A stretch of DNA of 55,467 nt from Microbacteriaceae bacterium (GTDB taxonomy: Bacteria; Actinomycetota; Actinomycetes; Actinomycetales; Microbacteriaceae): the NCBI GenBank assembly GCA_947378555.1, contig CANCKM010000003.1:1-55467 (forward strand), in the 5' to 3' direction. Positions 12,305 to 20,458 of this stretch are shown here, piece by piece. Under the pieces are notes generated by a model, which saw nothing but the letters and a program-made list of their open reading frames with translations, did not search any database and was not told where the DNA came from. Each line of letters opens with the position of its first letter. Within the stretch, counting starts at the first letter, position 1. A program made the translations under genes and the position numbers.

Positions 12305-13815
12305 TGACTATCGAAGACTTCAACGCCGAACCAATTGACCCGGCGTTCATTGAAAAAATTCGCAGCTTGAGCACCGAAGAGGAAGAAGCCCGTGCCCGGG
12401 TTTTGCGATCAGGCCTCGAGGACTACGACCTTGAGCCGGAGGACCTTGACGTCCTCGGCAACGAAATCGACCTCGACGGTGGCTACCAACTACTTCCTGC
12501 CCTTCCAGTCCTGGCAATCGTTGGTCGTCCAAACGTAGGTAAATCTGCCCTGGTGAACCGGATTCTAGGTCGCCGCGAAGCCGTTGTCGAAGACAAACCC
12601 GGAGTCACCCGTGACCGAGTTTCTTATAAGGCCGAATGGAACACCCGTAAGTTCACATTAGTTGACACCGGTGGCTGGGAACCCGATGCCCGTGGAATCG
12701 ATAAATCCGTAGCTCTTCAGGCCGAAATTGCCGTGGAGCTCGCGGACGCAGTCTTGTTCGTTGTAGATGCGATGGTTGGACCAACCAGCACCGATGAACG
12801 AGTCGTAAAGATGCTGAGGGCAAGCGGAAAGCCCGTCATCCTAGCCGCAAATAAAATTGATGACCTGCGCCAAGAGCCAGAGGCTGCATCGCTCTGGGCC
12901 TTGGGGTTGGGCGAACCCATGCCGGTTTCTGCTTTGCACGGGCGAGGTGTTGCCGACTTGCTTGATGCCGCAATGAAGGTGTTGCCAGCAATCTCGGCGG
13001 TAGCCAAGGAAGAGTTCGGTGGTCCTCGCCGGGTAGCACTCATTGGCCGACCAAATGTTGGTAAATCCTCACTTTTGAACCGCGCCGTTGGATCAGAGCG
13101 TGCAGTGGTGAACGAACTTGCTGGAACCACTCGCGATCCTATTGATGAACAGGTTGAGTTGGGTGGCAAGGTATGGCGATTCGTCGACACTGCCGGCATC
13201 CGCCGCCGTGTCCACCTGGCTCAGGGAGCAGACTTTTACGCTTCGCTTCGCACCGCAGCCGCTCTTGAGCGCGCCGAGGTGGCAGTTGTTCTCTTCGACG
13301 TCACACAACCGATCAGCGAAGCCGATATTCGGATTGTCGACATGGTTCTTGAATCTGGCCGGGCCTTGGTTCTGGCTTTTAACAAGTGGGACGAGCTCGA
13401 TGACGAAAGACGTCGATACCTAGAGCGTGAAATTGAGCAGGATCTTGCCCACGTCGACTGGGCTCCGAGGGTCAACATTTCGGCCAAGACGGGTCGCCAC
13501 CTTGAGAAGTTGGTTCCCGCGCTAGAAATTGCCCTTGATTCATGGGATCAGCGAATCGCCACCGGAAAACTAAACGCGTTTATCCAAGAGTTGACGATGG
13601 AAACCCCGCACCCAGTGCGTGGCGGAAAGCAACCCCGAATCCTATTCGCTACCCAGGCAAGCAGCCGCCCTCCAAAGTTCGTGCTCTTTACCACCGGCTT
13701 CTTGGATCCGGGCTACCGTCGGTTCATTCAGCGTCGCCTGCGAGAAACCTATGGTTTTGAAGGCACGCCGATTGAGGTTGGAATGCGCATCCGTGAGAAG
13801 CGCAAGCGCACCTAG
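12304..13815 (+). CDS. der: GTPase Der (EngA), two G domains
   Basis: Two G1 motifs ([28 protein letters not shown]), DTGGW and DTAGIRRR, C-terminal KH-like domain. Confidence 0.96.
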   Translation: MTIEDFNAEPIDPAFIEKIRSLSTEEEEARARVLRSGLEDYDLEPEDLDVLGNEIDLDGGYQLLPALPVLAIVGRPNVGKSALVNRILGRREAVVEDKPGVTRDRVSYKAEWNTRKFTLVDTGGWEPDARGIDKSVALQAEIAVELADAVLFVVDAMVGPTSTDERVVKMLRASGKPVILAANKIDDLRQEPEAASLWALGLGEPMPVSALHGRGVADLLDAAMKVLPAISAVAKEEFGGPRRVALIGRPNVGKSSLLNRAVGSERAVVNELAGTTRDPIDEQVELGGKVWRFVDTAGIRRRVHLAQGADFYASLRTAAALERAEVAVVLFDVTQPISEADIRIVDMVLESGRALVLAFNKWDELDDERRRYLEREIEQDLAHVDWAPRVNISAKTGRHLEKLVPALEIALDSWDQRIATGKLNAFIQELTMETPHPVRGGKQPRILFATQASSRPPKFVLFTTGFLDPGYRRFIQRRLRETYGFEGTPIEVGMRIREKRKRT

Positions 13816-13821
13816 GTCGTT

Positions 13822-13850
13822 TTGAACTGAGGAGGCAGGCAGGGTATTCT
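13822..13850 (+). promoter_or_regulatory. Predicted sigma70-type promoter of tRNA-Pro
   Basis: TTGAAC (13822-13827), 17-bp spacer, TATTCT (13845-13850), about 30 bp upstream of the tRNA. Confidence 0.65.
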
Positions 13851-13879
13851 TTCTTAGTTGCCGAGAGGCAATGAGACAG

Positions 13880-13953
<74 letters not shown>

Positions 13954-14084
13954 CGGTTTTTTTGCATCTTTCACTAACCCTGAGGATATCTCGGGACAAA
14001 CGTGCAAAAACATCTCTAGAATTAGTACTTGTGCGCAACTTATTAAGATAGTTGCCCTAGTCTTTGCCGAGGGGTGAATCTCCA

Positions 14085-15836
14085 GTGACTCTTACGCTAC
14101 AGAAACCAGAAGCGAAAACGGAACCTAGAGTTTCGATACCGGAACTTCCAACCCCGCCAAACGATTTTGAGCTTTGGTGGTACCTCGGTCGTCAACGACG
14201 TGAAGTTCAAATCGCAATGTCACTTTCCTTTATCATCGCCTCCGTGAGCATGATTGAGTTTTCAAGGAACTCGCCATGGCTTTTTGTCTTTTTTATTCTG
14301 TTGGGCGTCAATGTAGTTTCCTCAGTTTTGCATCTCTTTACAGGGTTCAACGGCAGGAAAGTTTCCCGTCAGAGTCACGAGAAAACCGTGGCCAGCTGGA
14401 AGGATCGAGCTGACAAAACTTATGCGGATGTCGACGTGTACTTGCCCTGTTGCGCGGAGGACCTCTCGGTGCTTCGAAACACGTTCTATTACACCTCCAA
14501 GATGGAGTGGGGTGGCAACCTCAAGGTTTGGGTTTTAGACGACGCTGACCAGCCGGAGGTAAAACTCCTGGCTCAAGAATTCGGTTTCGAGTACATAGTC
14601 CGCTCAAATCGCGGCGAGATGAAAAAGGCGGGAAACCTCAAGAATGCATTCTCGACAACGACGGCGGAATTCATTGTCATCTTCGACGCTGATTTTTGCC
14701 CAAGGGTTGATTTTCTTGAACACACCGTTCCCTACATGGTGGATGAAAAAGTGGGCATCGTGCAAACCCCGCAGTTCTTTGATGTCAAACCTCACATGAG
14801 TTGGCTCGAGCGAACCGCAGGAGCCACCCAGGAACTCTTCTATCGCTGGGTGCAGCCATCGCGCGATCGTCTGGGTGGCGCAGTGTGCGTTGGCTCATGT
14901 GCTCTCTATCGCAGAACAGCGCTGGATGAAATCGGCGGTTTCGCTCAGATTGAACACAGCGAAGATGTTCACACTGGACTCGCCCTGATGCGAGCTGGTT
15001 TTGAGACAAAGTACGTTCCGATCCTGATTTCTAGGGGACTATGCCCGGACGACCTCAGTGGCTTCCTGAACCAGCAGTACAGATGGGCCAACGGTTCCAT
15101 GACTTTGCTGAAGAGCGGAACTGCCCAGATTTTCCCCCTCAGCGTTTGGCAGGCGGCGTGTTTCTGGTCTGGCTTCAGCTACTACATCAGCACCGCGGTA
15201 AACGTGCTGCTACTGCACTTTCCAATTGTTTATCTGTTACTGTTTGACCCAACTGCGGTTAGAGCTTCGTACGTTCTCTACTTTTTACCTGGTTTCTTTA
15301 CGTACTTCGTCTTGATTCCAAGGGCCTCAAGGTTGCCCTGGCGCTTTGAGGTGATGCGAGTGCAAATTGCTTACAGCCTGTCTCACGCGCTAGCAATCTG
15401 GCACAAGATTCTGGGTATAACGGCCGGCTGGGTGCCGACCGGTGTGGTTGGAAAAAAGAACCCGCTAGCCAGGTCAATAGCCAAGGTTGGGCTTACCGTG
15501 CTTGCTGTGAACGTCCTGGTTCCCTCCGTCGCAATGACCTATGACATTGCCGTGTATGGCTGGAAGGAATACTGGGCCACGGCTGCTGTCTTAGTTTCCT
15601 ACACCTACTTGGCCGTTCCGCTGGCTTGGGGATTTCTCACACTGCTCTACCCAAATATCTCAATCCCCGATTGGTTGCAGCGCAAGCCGAAACTCAGAAA
15701 ACCAAGGGAACCTAACAGGAGTGGCCAACTGTCGCTGCCTAGAGCTTTCCTGATCACCTGCGCCCTGATTGTTTTTGGGTTCTTCGCGACCGTTGGCTTT
15801 GACGCCCCGCTTGCCTTCCTGACAGCAACTGCCTAG
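14085..15836 (+). CDS. Family 2 processive glycosyltransferase, cellulose synthase catalytic subunit-like (CslA/BcsA-like, no PilZ domain seen)
   Basis: Multi-TM; VWVLDDAD, FDADFCPR (DxD), EHSEDVHTG (TED-like), QQYRW (QxxRW). Start GTG 14085 after GAGGGG; the track start at 14064 is also possible. Confidence 0.88.
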   Translation: MTLTLQKPEAKTEPRVSIPELPTPPNDFELWWYLGRQRREVQIAMSLSFIIASVSMIEFSRNSPWLFVFFILLGVNVVSSVLHLFTGFNGRKVSRQSHEKTVASWKDRADKTYADVDVYLPCCAEDLSVLRNTFYYTSKMEWGGNLKVWVLDDADQPEVKLLAQEFGFEYIVRSNRGEMKKAGNLKNAFSTTTAEFIVIFDADFCPRVDFLEHTVPYMVDEKVGIVQTPQFFDVKPHMSWLERTAGATQELFYRWVQPSRDRLGGAVCVGSCALYRRTALDEIGGFAQIEHSEDVHTGLALMRAGFETKYVPILISRGLCPDDLSGFLNQQYRWANGSMTLLKSGTAQIFPLSVWQAACFWSGFSYYISTAVNVLLLHFPIVYLLLFDPTAVRASYVLYFLPGFFTYFVLIPRASRLPWRFEVMRVQIAYSLSHALAIWHKILGITAGWVPTGVVGKKNPLARSIAKVGLTVLAVNVLVPSVAMTYDIAVYGWKEYWATAAVLVSYTYLAVPLAWGFLTLLYPNISIPDWLQRKPKLRKPREPNRSGQLSLPRAFLITCALIVFGFFATVGFDAPLAFLTATA

Positions 15837-15851
15837 CATCACTAACGGTTG

Positions 15852-15884
15852 CGCTCTTGAGAGGGCACGATTTCGCTCTTGAGA
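15852..15884. repeat. Exact 11-bp direct repeat CGCTCTTGAGA, 22-bp period
   Basis: CGCTCTTGAGA at 15852-15862 and 15874-15884, each followed by RRGCA, in the intergenic region upstream of GH6. Confidence 0.7.
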
Positions 15885-15963
15885 AAGCAAGGCCGGGTGT
15901 CGATTCGAGTATTAGCACACAGAGTAATTAGTTGAAACTTTTACCTGTTGCTAAACTTTAGCG

Positions 15964-16974
15964 GTGTCTAAAATCCTCAGAATCCAGCCGAGCCACCGGG
16001 GTGAAAGACGCATAGCCACAGTTATCGCTTCCTGTGTTTTAGCCCTAGCCGTAGGAGTGTCAACTTCCGGTTGCACGGGACCGCTGGCAGACCTGCTATC
16101 AGGCAATCCGCTGAGATCCAAGACCTTCTTTGTAAACCCATTTTCGGAGGCGGCCAAGGCGGCTGAGGCGGTCAACGAGTGGTCGAGTTACGCAGCGACC
16201 ACAGGTTTTAAAAAACTCGCAGCTCAACCTTCCGGGATTTGGCTAACCCCCGAGAAATACAGCATAAGGACGGTTCATGAAACTGTCTCAAGATTTGTGC
16301 ATTCGGCTGCTCGACTCAAGAGGACCCCAATTTTTGTCGTGTATGGAATCCCAAATCGCGACTGCGGAAGCGAGTCTGGGGGAGGGCTTTCCCGCCACGA
16401 CTATCCGCGATGGATTGCAAACATTGCCTCAGCTGTGACCAACAGTCAAGCAGTAATTATTCTGGAACCGGATTCTCTTGCTCTCACCGAAACCTGCAAC
16501 AACGAGGCTGAGCGTCTGTCTGAGATTCGGAGTGGGATCGAGGCTTTTGCTAAGACTCAGGCAATCCTGTATATTGATGCTGGGCACTCTGAATGGCTTG
16601 AGCCCGAAAAAATTTCTAATCTTTTGAATCAAGCAGGTGTGCAACGGGTTCAGGGTTTCTTTACAAACGTTGCTAACTACAACTCAACTTCAAGAGAACA
16701 AAGATTTGCCGAACAGGTTTCCGCACTAACCGGCGGTTCGCACTACGTGATTGACACCTCAAGAAATGGTGGGGGGTCGAACGGGATTTGGTGCAATCCT
16801 GAGGGTAGAAAGCTTGGTCAAACCACGTTGGTCAACTCCAAAGGTGGCGCAGAGGATGCGCGGCTATGGATTAAACCTCCTGGGGAAAGCGATGGCTACT
16901 GTAACGGTGGTCCAGTCGCTGGAGCTTGGTGGGAGGCCAGAGCCGAGCAACTGATTTTAGATTCAAACTGGTAG
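15964..16974 (+). CDS. Glycoside hydrolase family 6 (endoglucanase/cellobiohydrolase-type), secreted, probable lipoprotein
   Basis: Both GH6 signatures intact: VVYGIPNRDCGSESGGG and VIILEPDSLA; also YIDAGHSEWL, HYVIDTSRNGGGS, WIKPPGESDG. N-terminal hydrophobic segment ending STSGC. Confidence 0.93.
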   Translation: MSKILRIQPSHRGERRIATVIASCVLALAVGVSTSGCTGPLADLLSGNPLRSKTFFVNPFSEAAKAAEAVNEWSSYAATTGFKKLAAQPSGIWLTPEKYSIRTVHETVSRFVHSAARLKRTPIFVVYGIPNRDCGSESGGGLSRHDYPRWIANIASAVTNSQAVIILEPDSLALTETCNNEAERLSEIRSGIEAFAKTQAILYIDAGHSEWLEPEKISNLLNQAGVQRVQGFFTNVANYNSTSREQRFAEQVSALTGGSHYVIDTSRNGGGSNGIWCNPEGRKLGQTTLVNSKGGAEDARLWIKPPGESDGYCNGGPVAGAWWEARAEQLILDSNW

Positions 16975-17029
16975 CCGATTTAGGTAGCCAGTAGGTGTAA
17001 GTAGTAGCACAGATGGATATGGAGAAAAA

Positions 17030-18016
17030 ATGAACTATTCAGCCGAGGAACCGCGTGTAGCGGTAATCATTGAAGACGAAGATGACATTCGCGATTTGCT
17101 CGAGGTAATTCTCGTGCAGGCAGGCTTTCACACGATTGCCACCAAGTCGGGTATCGAGGGAATCATGGCCGTTAAGGAACATTCTCCGCTCATAACCACA
17201 CTTGATGTGAGCATGCCTGGAATGGACGGCTTTGAAGTAGCAAAGCGAATTAGATCATTCAGCTCGAGCTACATTTTCATGCTGACCGCTCGCGATGAAG
17301 AGATTGACACCATCCAAGGCTTAGAAGCCGGTGCCGATGATTACATCACTAAGCCATTCCGACCTCGCGAACTTCGTGCGCGAATCGATGCCGTTCTGCG
17401 ACGTCCTGTGTCGATGAAGCTAACCAATGGCTTCCGCGAACTGCGTTCGGATGACGCATCGTCTGACACCAGAGTGCTCGAGCGCTTGGATGCACGTGGC
17501 CCGAGCACAACCGCCACTATGACGCCTGCCGAAATGGACGCTGTTGCTAGCCGCTCAAACATTCAGAAATCCGATCAACTAGCCGCCCCGGCCCGTGCCG
17601 CGGCGCGACCAGCCAGTGCAGCCGCACCAAAGCCAACTGTGGCCGCGGCCCCAACCCCACCGGTTGCCGCCCCGACCGAAGCCGGCGAGAACTGGTTGAC
17701 GCACAATGGTCTTCGCTTGATGCCTTCAATGCGTCTTGTTGAGGTAGACGACGTTGAGATCGATTTGACGCGAACCGAGTTTGACCTTCTAGCTTCACTG
17801 ATCGAGTCAAACCGTCGTGTTCGCAGCAAGGCCGACCTAGCGCTTTTGCTTCGTGGCGAAAGCTACGTCACCGCGTACTTTGTGAACGAGTCTGACAAAC
17901 GCGCTGTAGAGACCCACATCAGCAACCTGCGTCGTAAGCTCGGAGACGGCCTCAACACTCCTCGTTGGATTGAAACCGTCCGTGGCGTTGGATACCGTTT
18001 GGCTCCAGCCCAGTAG
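17030..18016 (+). CDS. OmpR-family response regulator (REC, long Ala/Pro linker, winged helix)
   Basis: REC: VIIEDEDDIRDLL, TTLDVSMPGMDGFE, LTARDE, TKPFRPRELRARI; C-terminal wHTH: LTRTEFDLLASLIES...VETHISNLRRKLGDG...IETVRGVGYRL. Confidence 0.95.
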   Translation: MNYSAEEPRVAVIIEDEDDIRDLLEVILVQAGFHTIATKSGIEGIMAVKEHSPLITTLDVSMPGMDGFEVAKRIRSFSSSYIFMLTARDEEIDTIQGLEAGADDYITKPFRPRELRARIDAVLRRPVSMKLTNGFRELRSDDASSDTRVLERLDARGPSTTATMTPAEMDAVASRSNIQKSDQLAAPARAAARPASAAAPKPTVAAAPTPPVAAPTEAGENWLTHNGLRLMPSMRLVEVDDVEIDLTRTEFDLLASLIESNRRVRSKADLALLLRGESYVTAYFVNESDKRAVETHISNLRRKLGDGLNTPRWIETVRGVGYRLAPAQ

Positions 18017-18025
18017 TAGGTGTTT

Positions 18026-18062
18026 AAAAACCGGTCAGGCAATCAGCCTGACCGGTTTTTTT
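18026..18062 (+). terminator. Rho-independent terminator of the response regulator gene
   Basis: AAAAACCGGTCAGGC-AATCA-GCCTGACCGGTTTTTTT. Confidence 0.93.
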
Positions 18063-18176
18063 ATGTCCTGATTTGGGCTTGAGTGCACGGCATTTTAGAG
18101 GGCGTTGATTCTTCTTTGCAATCGTGATGGGCCTTGCCGCCACAGCGTCGCGACTTCACAGGGAGTCCTCAGGCAC

Positions 18177-18211
18177 AAAAAAACACGGACCCCAGAGGGG
18201 ACCGTGTTTTT
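18177..18211 (-). terminator. Rho-independent terminator of the minus-strand GT2 gene (near-symmetric, possibly bidirectional)
   Basis: AAAAAACACGGACCCC-AGA-GGGGACCGTGTTTTT, one internal mismatch, immediately 3' of the minus-strand CDS stop. Confidence 0.88.
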
Positions 18212-18224
18212 GGGTGAAAGCTGT

Positions 18225-19670
18225 TTAGACGCGGAAGCCTCGGTGAGACTTCAACACTCTGCGGAGCATGAATAGGGTCTGAACTGCGGCGGTCCAACCT
18301 AGGATTGGCCAACCGATGTCCAAGATAAGGGTCTGGGTCTTGAGGGACAACTGGGTCCAGAGCAACGCTAGTGCCGCAAAGAAAACCACGGTTCCAACTA
18401 GTGGGCTGAGGAACGCGTTTCCTGACCCACCCTCAGCCTTTGCCTGTTCGGCCCAGCTGTCGGTCTGTGAGTTCTTGGCGAATCGGCCCCAGGCGCGAAC
18501 AAAGTGGCCCATGCGAACCCACATGTAAATCTCAGGGAGAAATACTGAGTAGGCGTAGCCTAGGTCGCGCCAGGTGCGAGCCTTCATCGACATTGCAGTC
18601 TTAATGTTCAGGACTGTTGCAACGAATGGTGGGATCAGCCAGATTGGTGAGAAGACGAAGGTCTTGTTCGAAAGAGCACCTGCGAGAAGCAGAACGAACA
18701 AGAGGCGTGTGATTACGTTTACCAACATCGAAACGTTCTCAGTCCAACGCAAACGAAGGTTCGGGTGGAATGGCATACCCTTAGTGTCGCCTCGCTGACC
18801 AGGCCACATGAGCTCAATCGCTCCAGCGTTCCACTTGACCTGCTGAGCGTCAAGACCACGAAGGCTTGTCATACCGCCCACGAATGCTCGGGAAGTCGCG
18901 CTGATCTTGGTAAGGAATCCGGCGTTCTTGATTTGCAATGACAACAGTGAGTCTTCAACTTCGCTGTCACGAACCCAAGGTGAGTTCTGTCGGTTTTCGG
19001 CCATAACTTCGCGCAGAGCCTTGATCGAGAAGATTGAGTACTGACCACCGAGTACGGCCATGTTGCGACCGCGGAGCATGTTCTGCATGTTGAAGGCGGC
19101 GAACTGTGCGCGCTGACCAGAAATCAGGAAGTTCTCAAGCGGGCCGGATCGCTTGGCGTCGTCGATGGTGTAAATCGCCGAGATGCCGCCGATGCGGGAG
19201 TCCGAAGCAATTTCAGCTTCTAGCAACTCGATTGCATTTGGCTGAGCGGTCGTGTCGCCGTCAACACCAAGCATGTAGTCGCAGGCCTCAACGAGCGAGA
19301 AGCCGTAGTTTAGGGCTCCAACCTTTTTGTCCGGGTTGCGACCGATGTCGTGCACGAAAATCTGTGTGTTTTGGGTTACGCCGTCCCAGGTGCGGGAGTG
19401 TGAGCCAGCGAAGTGGCTTGCAACCTTGGCAGTGTTGTCAGTGGTGTTGTTGACGACAACGTGAATGACGTCTGGCAGGCGAGTCTGGCTCAAAAGTGAG
19501 TCGAGCACCTCGCCGATTGAATCCGCCTCGTTGTAGGCCGGGATTACACAGCCAATCGAGGAACGCATGGTTGGAAGCTCATCAATCATGTCGTGGAAAG
19601 TGTCGTCAAACGCCGACTGTACAGGCGTGGCCTTGGAAGGGCCTCGGAAATTTTTGTCGTTTTTATTCAT
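18225..19670 (-). CDS. Family 2 processive glycosyltransferase (second, divergent GT2)
   Basis: GCVIPAYNEADSIGEVLDSLL, GVDGDTT (DxD), SEVEDSLLSLQIKNAG (ED), QQVKWNAG (QxxKW in place of QxxRW), C-terminal TM segments. Confidence 0.88.
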   Translation of the reverse strand: MNKNDKNFRGPSKATPVQSAFDDTFHDMIDELPTMRSSIGCVIPAYNEADSIGEVLDSLLSQTRLPDVIHVVVNNTTDNTAKVASHFAGSHSRTWDGVTQNTQIFVHDIGRNPDKKVGALNYGFSLVEACDYMLGVDGDTTAQPNAIELLEAEIASDSRIGGISAIYTIDDAKRSGPLENFLISGQRAQFAAFNMQNMLRGRNMAVLGGQYSIFSIKALREVMAENRQNSPWVRDSEVEDSLLSLQIKNAGFLTKISATSRAFVGGMTSLRGLDAQQVKWNAGAIELMWPGQRGDTKGMPFHPNLRLRWTENVSMLVNVITRLLFVLLLAGALSNKTFVFSPIWLIPPFVATVLNIKTAMSMKARTWRDLGYAYSVFLPEIYMWVRMGHFVRAWGRFAKNSQTDSWAEQAKAEGGSGNAFLSPLVGTVVFFAALALLWTQLSLKTQTLILDIGWPILGWTAAVQTLFMLRRVLKSHRGFRV

Positions 19671-19706
19671 AAAATCAATGCTTCCAGACGATTCACAGCG
19701 AATACT

Positions 19707-19754
19707 AGGTTTTTCCTGAGGTTTTCCATAAGTTTTTCCCAGAGATTTTGACCG
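19707..19754. promoter_or_regulatory. 12-bp-phased direct repeat array (AGGTTTTTCC type) between divergent genes
   Basis: Units begin at 19707 AGGTTTTTCCTG, 19719 AGGTTTTCCATA, 19731 AGTTTTTCCCAG, 19743 AGATTTTGACCG. They abut a minus-strand -10 (TAGTAT, 19707-19702). Confidence 0.6.
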
Positions 19755-19837
19755 TTTTTGCTGCTAAGTGCCATCGCGATAGAGTGGTACAGGTTTTTGC
19801 ATTTGAAATCGACGAATTTTTCCTTATCGGAGGCGCA

Positions 19838-20428
19838 ATGTCAGGTTCACGGATCCCAGTTTACGTCCGACTCATAGCCCTAGTCTCGCTCGCATCACTG
19901 GCCTTGGTCGGCTGCACAACACTGGGCGTTTCAGGTCTCAAGGACCTCACCAAAACCGGTGAGTTGTCAGCAAATCTCAAAAACGACCTTCGTTCGGGTT
20001 CGGCGGTTCACAAACTCATTGCCGGTGACGCGAAACTGACCGTCACCTACTGGTCGACGCTTCGAATGGACAAATGGAAAGCCGGAATCAGCAAGCCACT
20101 GACCTTCTCAATTGCGGGAGTCGCGGCCCATGGCTCAAAGAGAAACGTGTTTCTAAAACAGGCATCGATGGACACCGTGGTTTACGGCCCGTTCGGAACG
20201 ATTGAGTCGCCTCAGCTCAGGAGCGATACCAGTTCTGTAAAGCCCGGCTACTTGATCACCAGGCCTTACAGCTACAGCCAGGTTTTTCAGATTCCACCAA
20301 TCGACAAAACGGCCACCAGTGTGACTTTGAGTTTTGCCTTTGAAGTGCTGATCGAAACCGGTGTTGGTACCGGCAAGTACGTCAAACAAACCACCAACGA
20401 TCAGATTACGGTCGCTATAACGCAGTGA
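19838..20428 (+). CDS. Putative lipoprotein of unknown family (196 aa)
   Basis: ATG 19838 after GGAGG; MSGSRIPVYVRLIALVSLASLALVGCTT has a clear lipobox (LVGC). No recognised domain in the rest. Confidence 0.75.
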   Translation: MSGSRIPVYVRLIALVSLASLALVGCTTLGVSGLKDLTKTGELSANLKNDLRSGSAVHKLIAGDAKLTVTYWSTLRMDKWKAGISKPLTFSIAGVAAHGSKRNVFLKQASMDTVVYGPFGTIESPQLRSDTSSVKPGYLITRPYSYSQVFQIPPIDKTATSVTLSFAFEVLIETGVGTGKYVKQTTNDQITVAITQ

Positions 20429-20458
20429 TAAGTTTCGTTTCGGTCCATTCGGTGGTGG

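Noticed and set aside
12717-13199. 160-aa minus-strand ORF
   Set aside because: Antisense to der, which is unambiguous; low-complexity Ser/Thr/Arg translation.
16970-17000. GGTAGCC/TAGGTG/TAGTAG repeats upstream of the response regulator
   Set aside because: Irregular spacing and overlap with the GH6 stop codon; could be chance.
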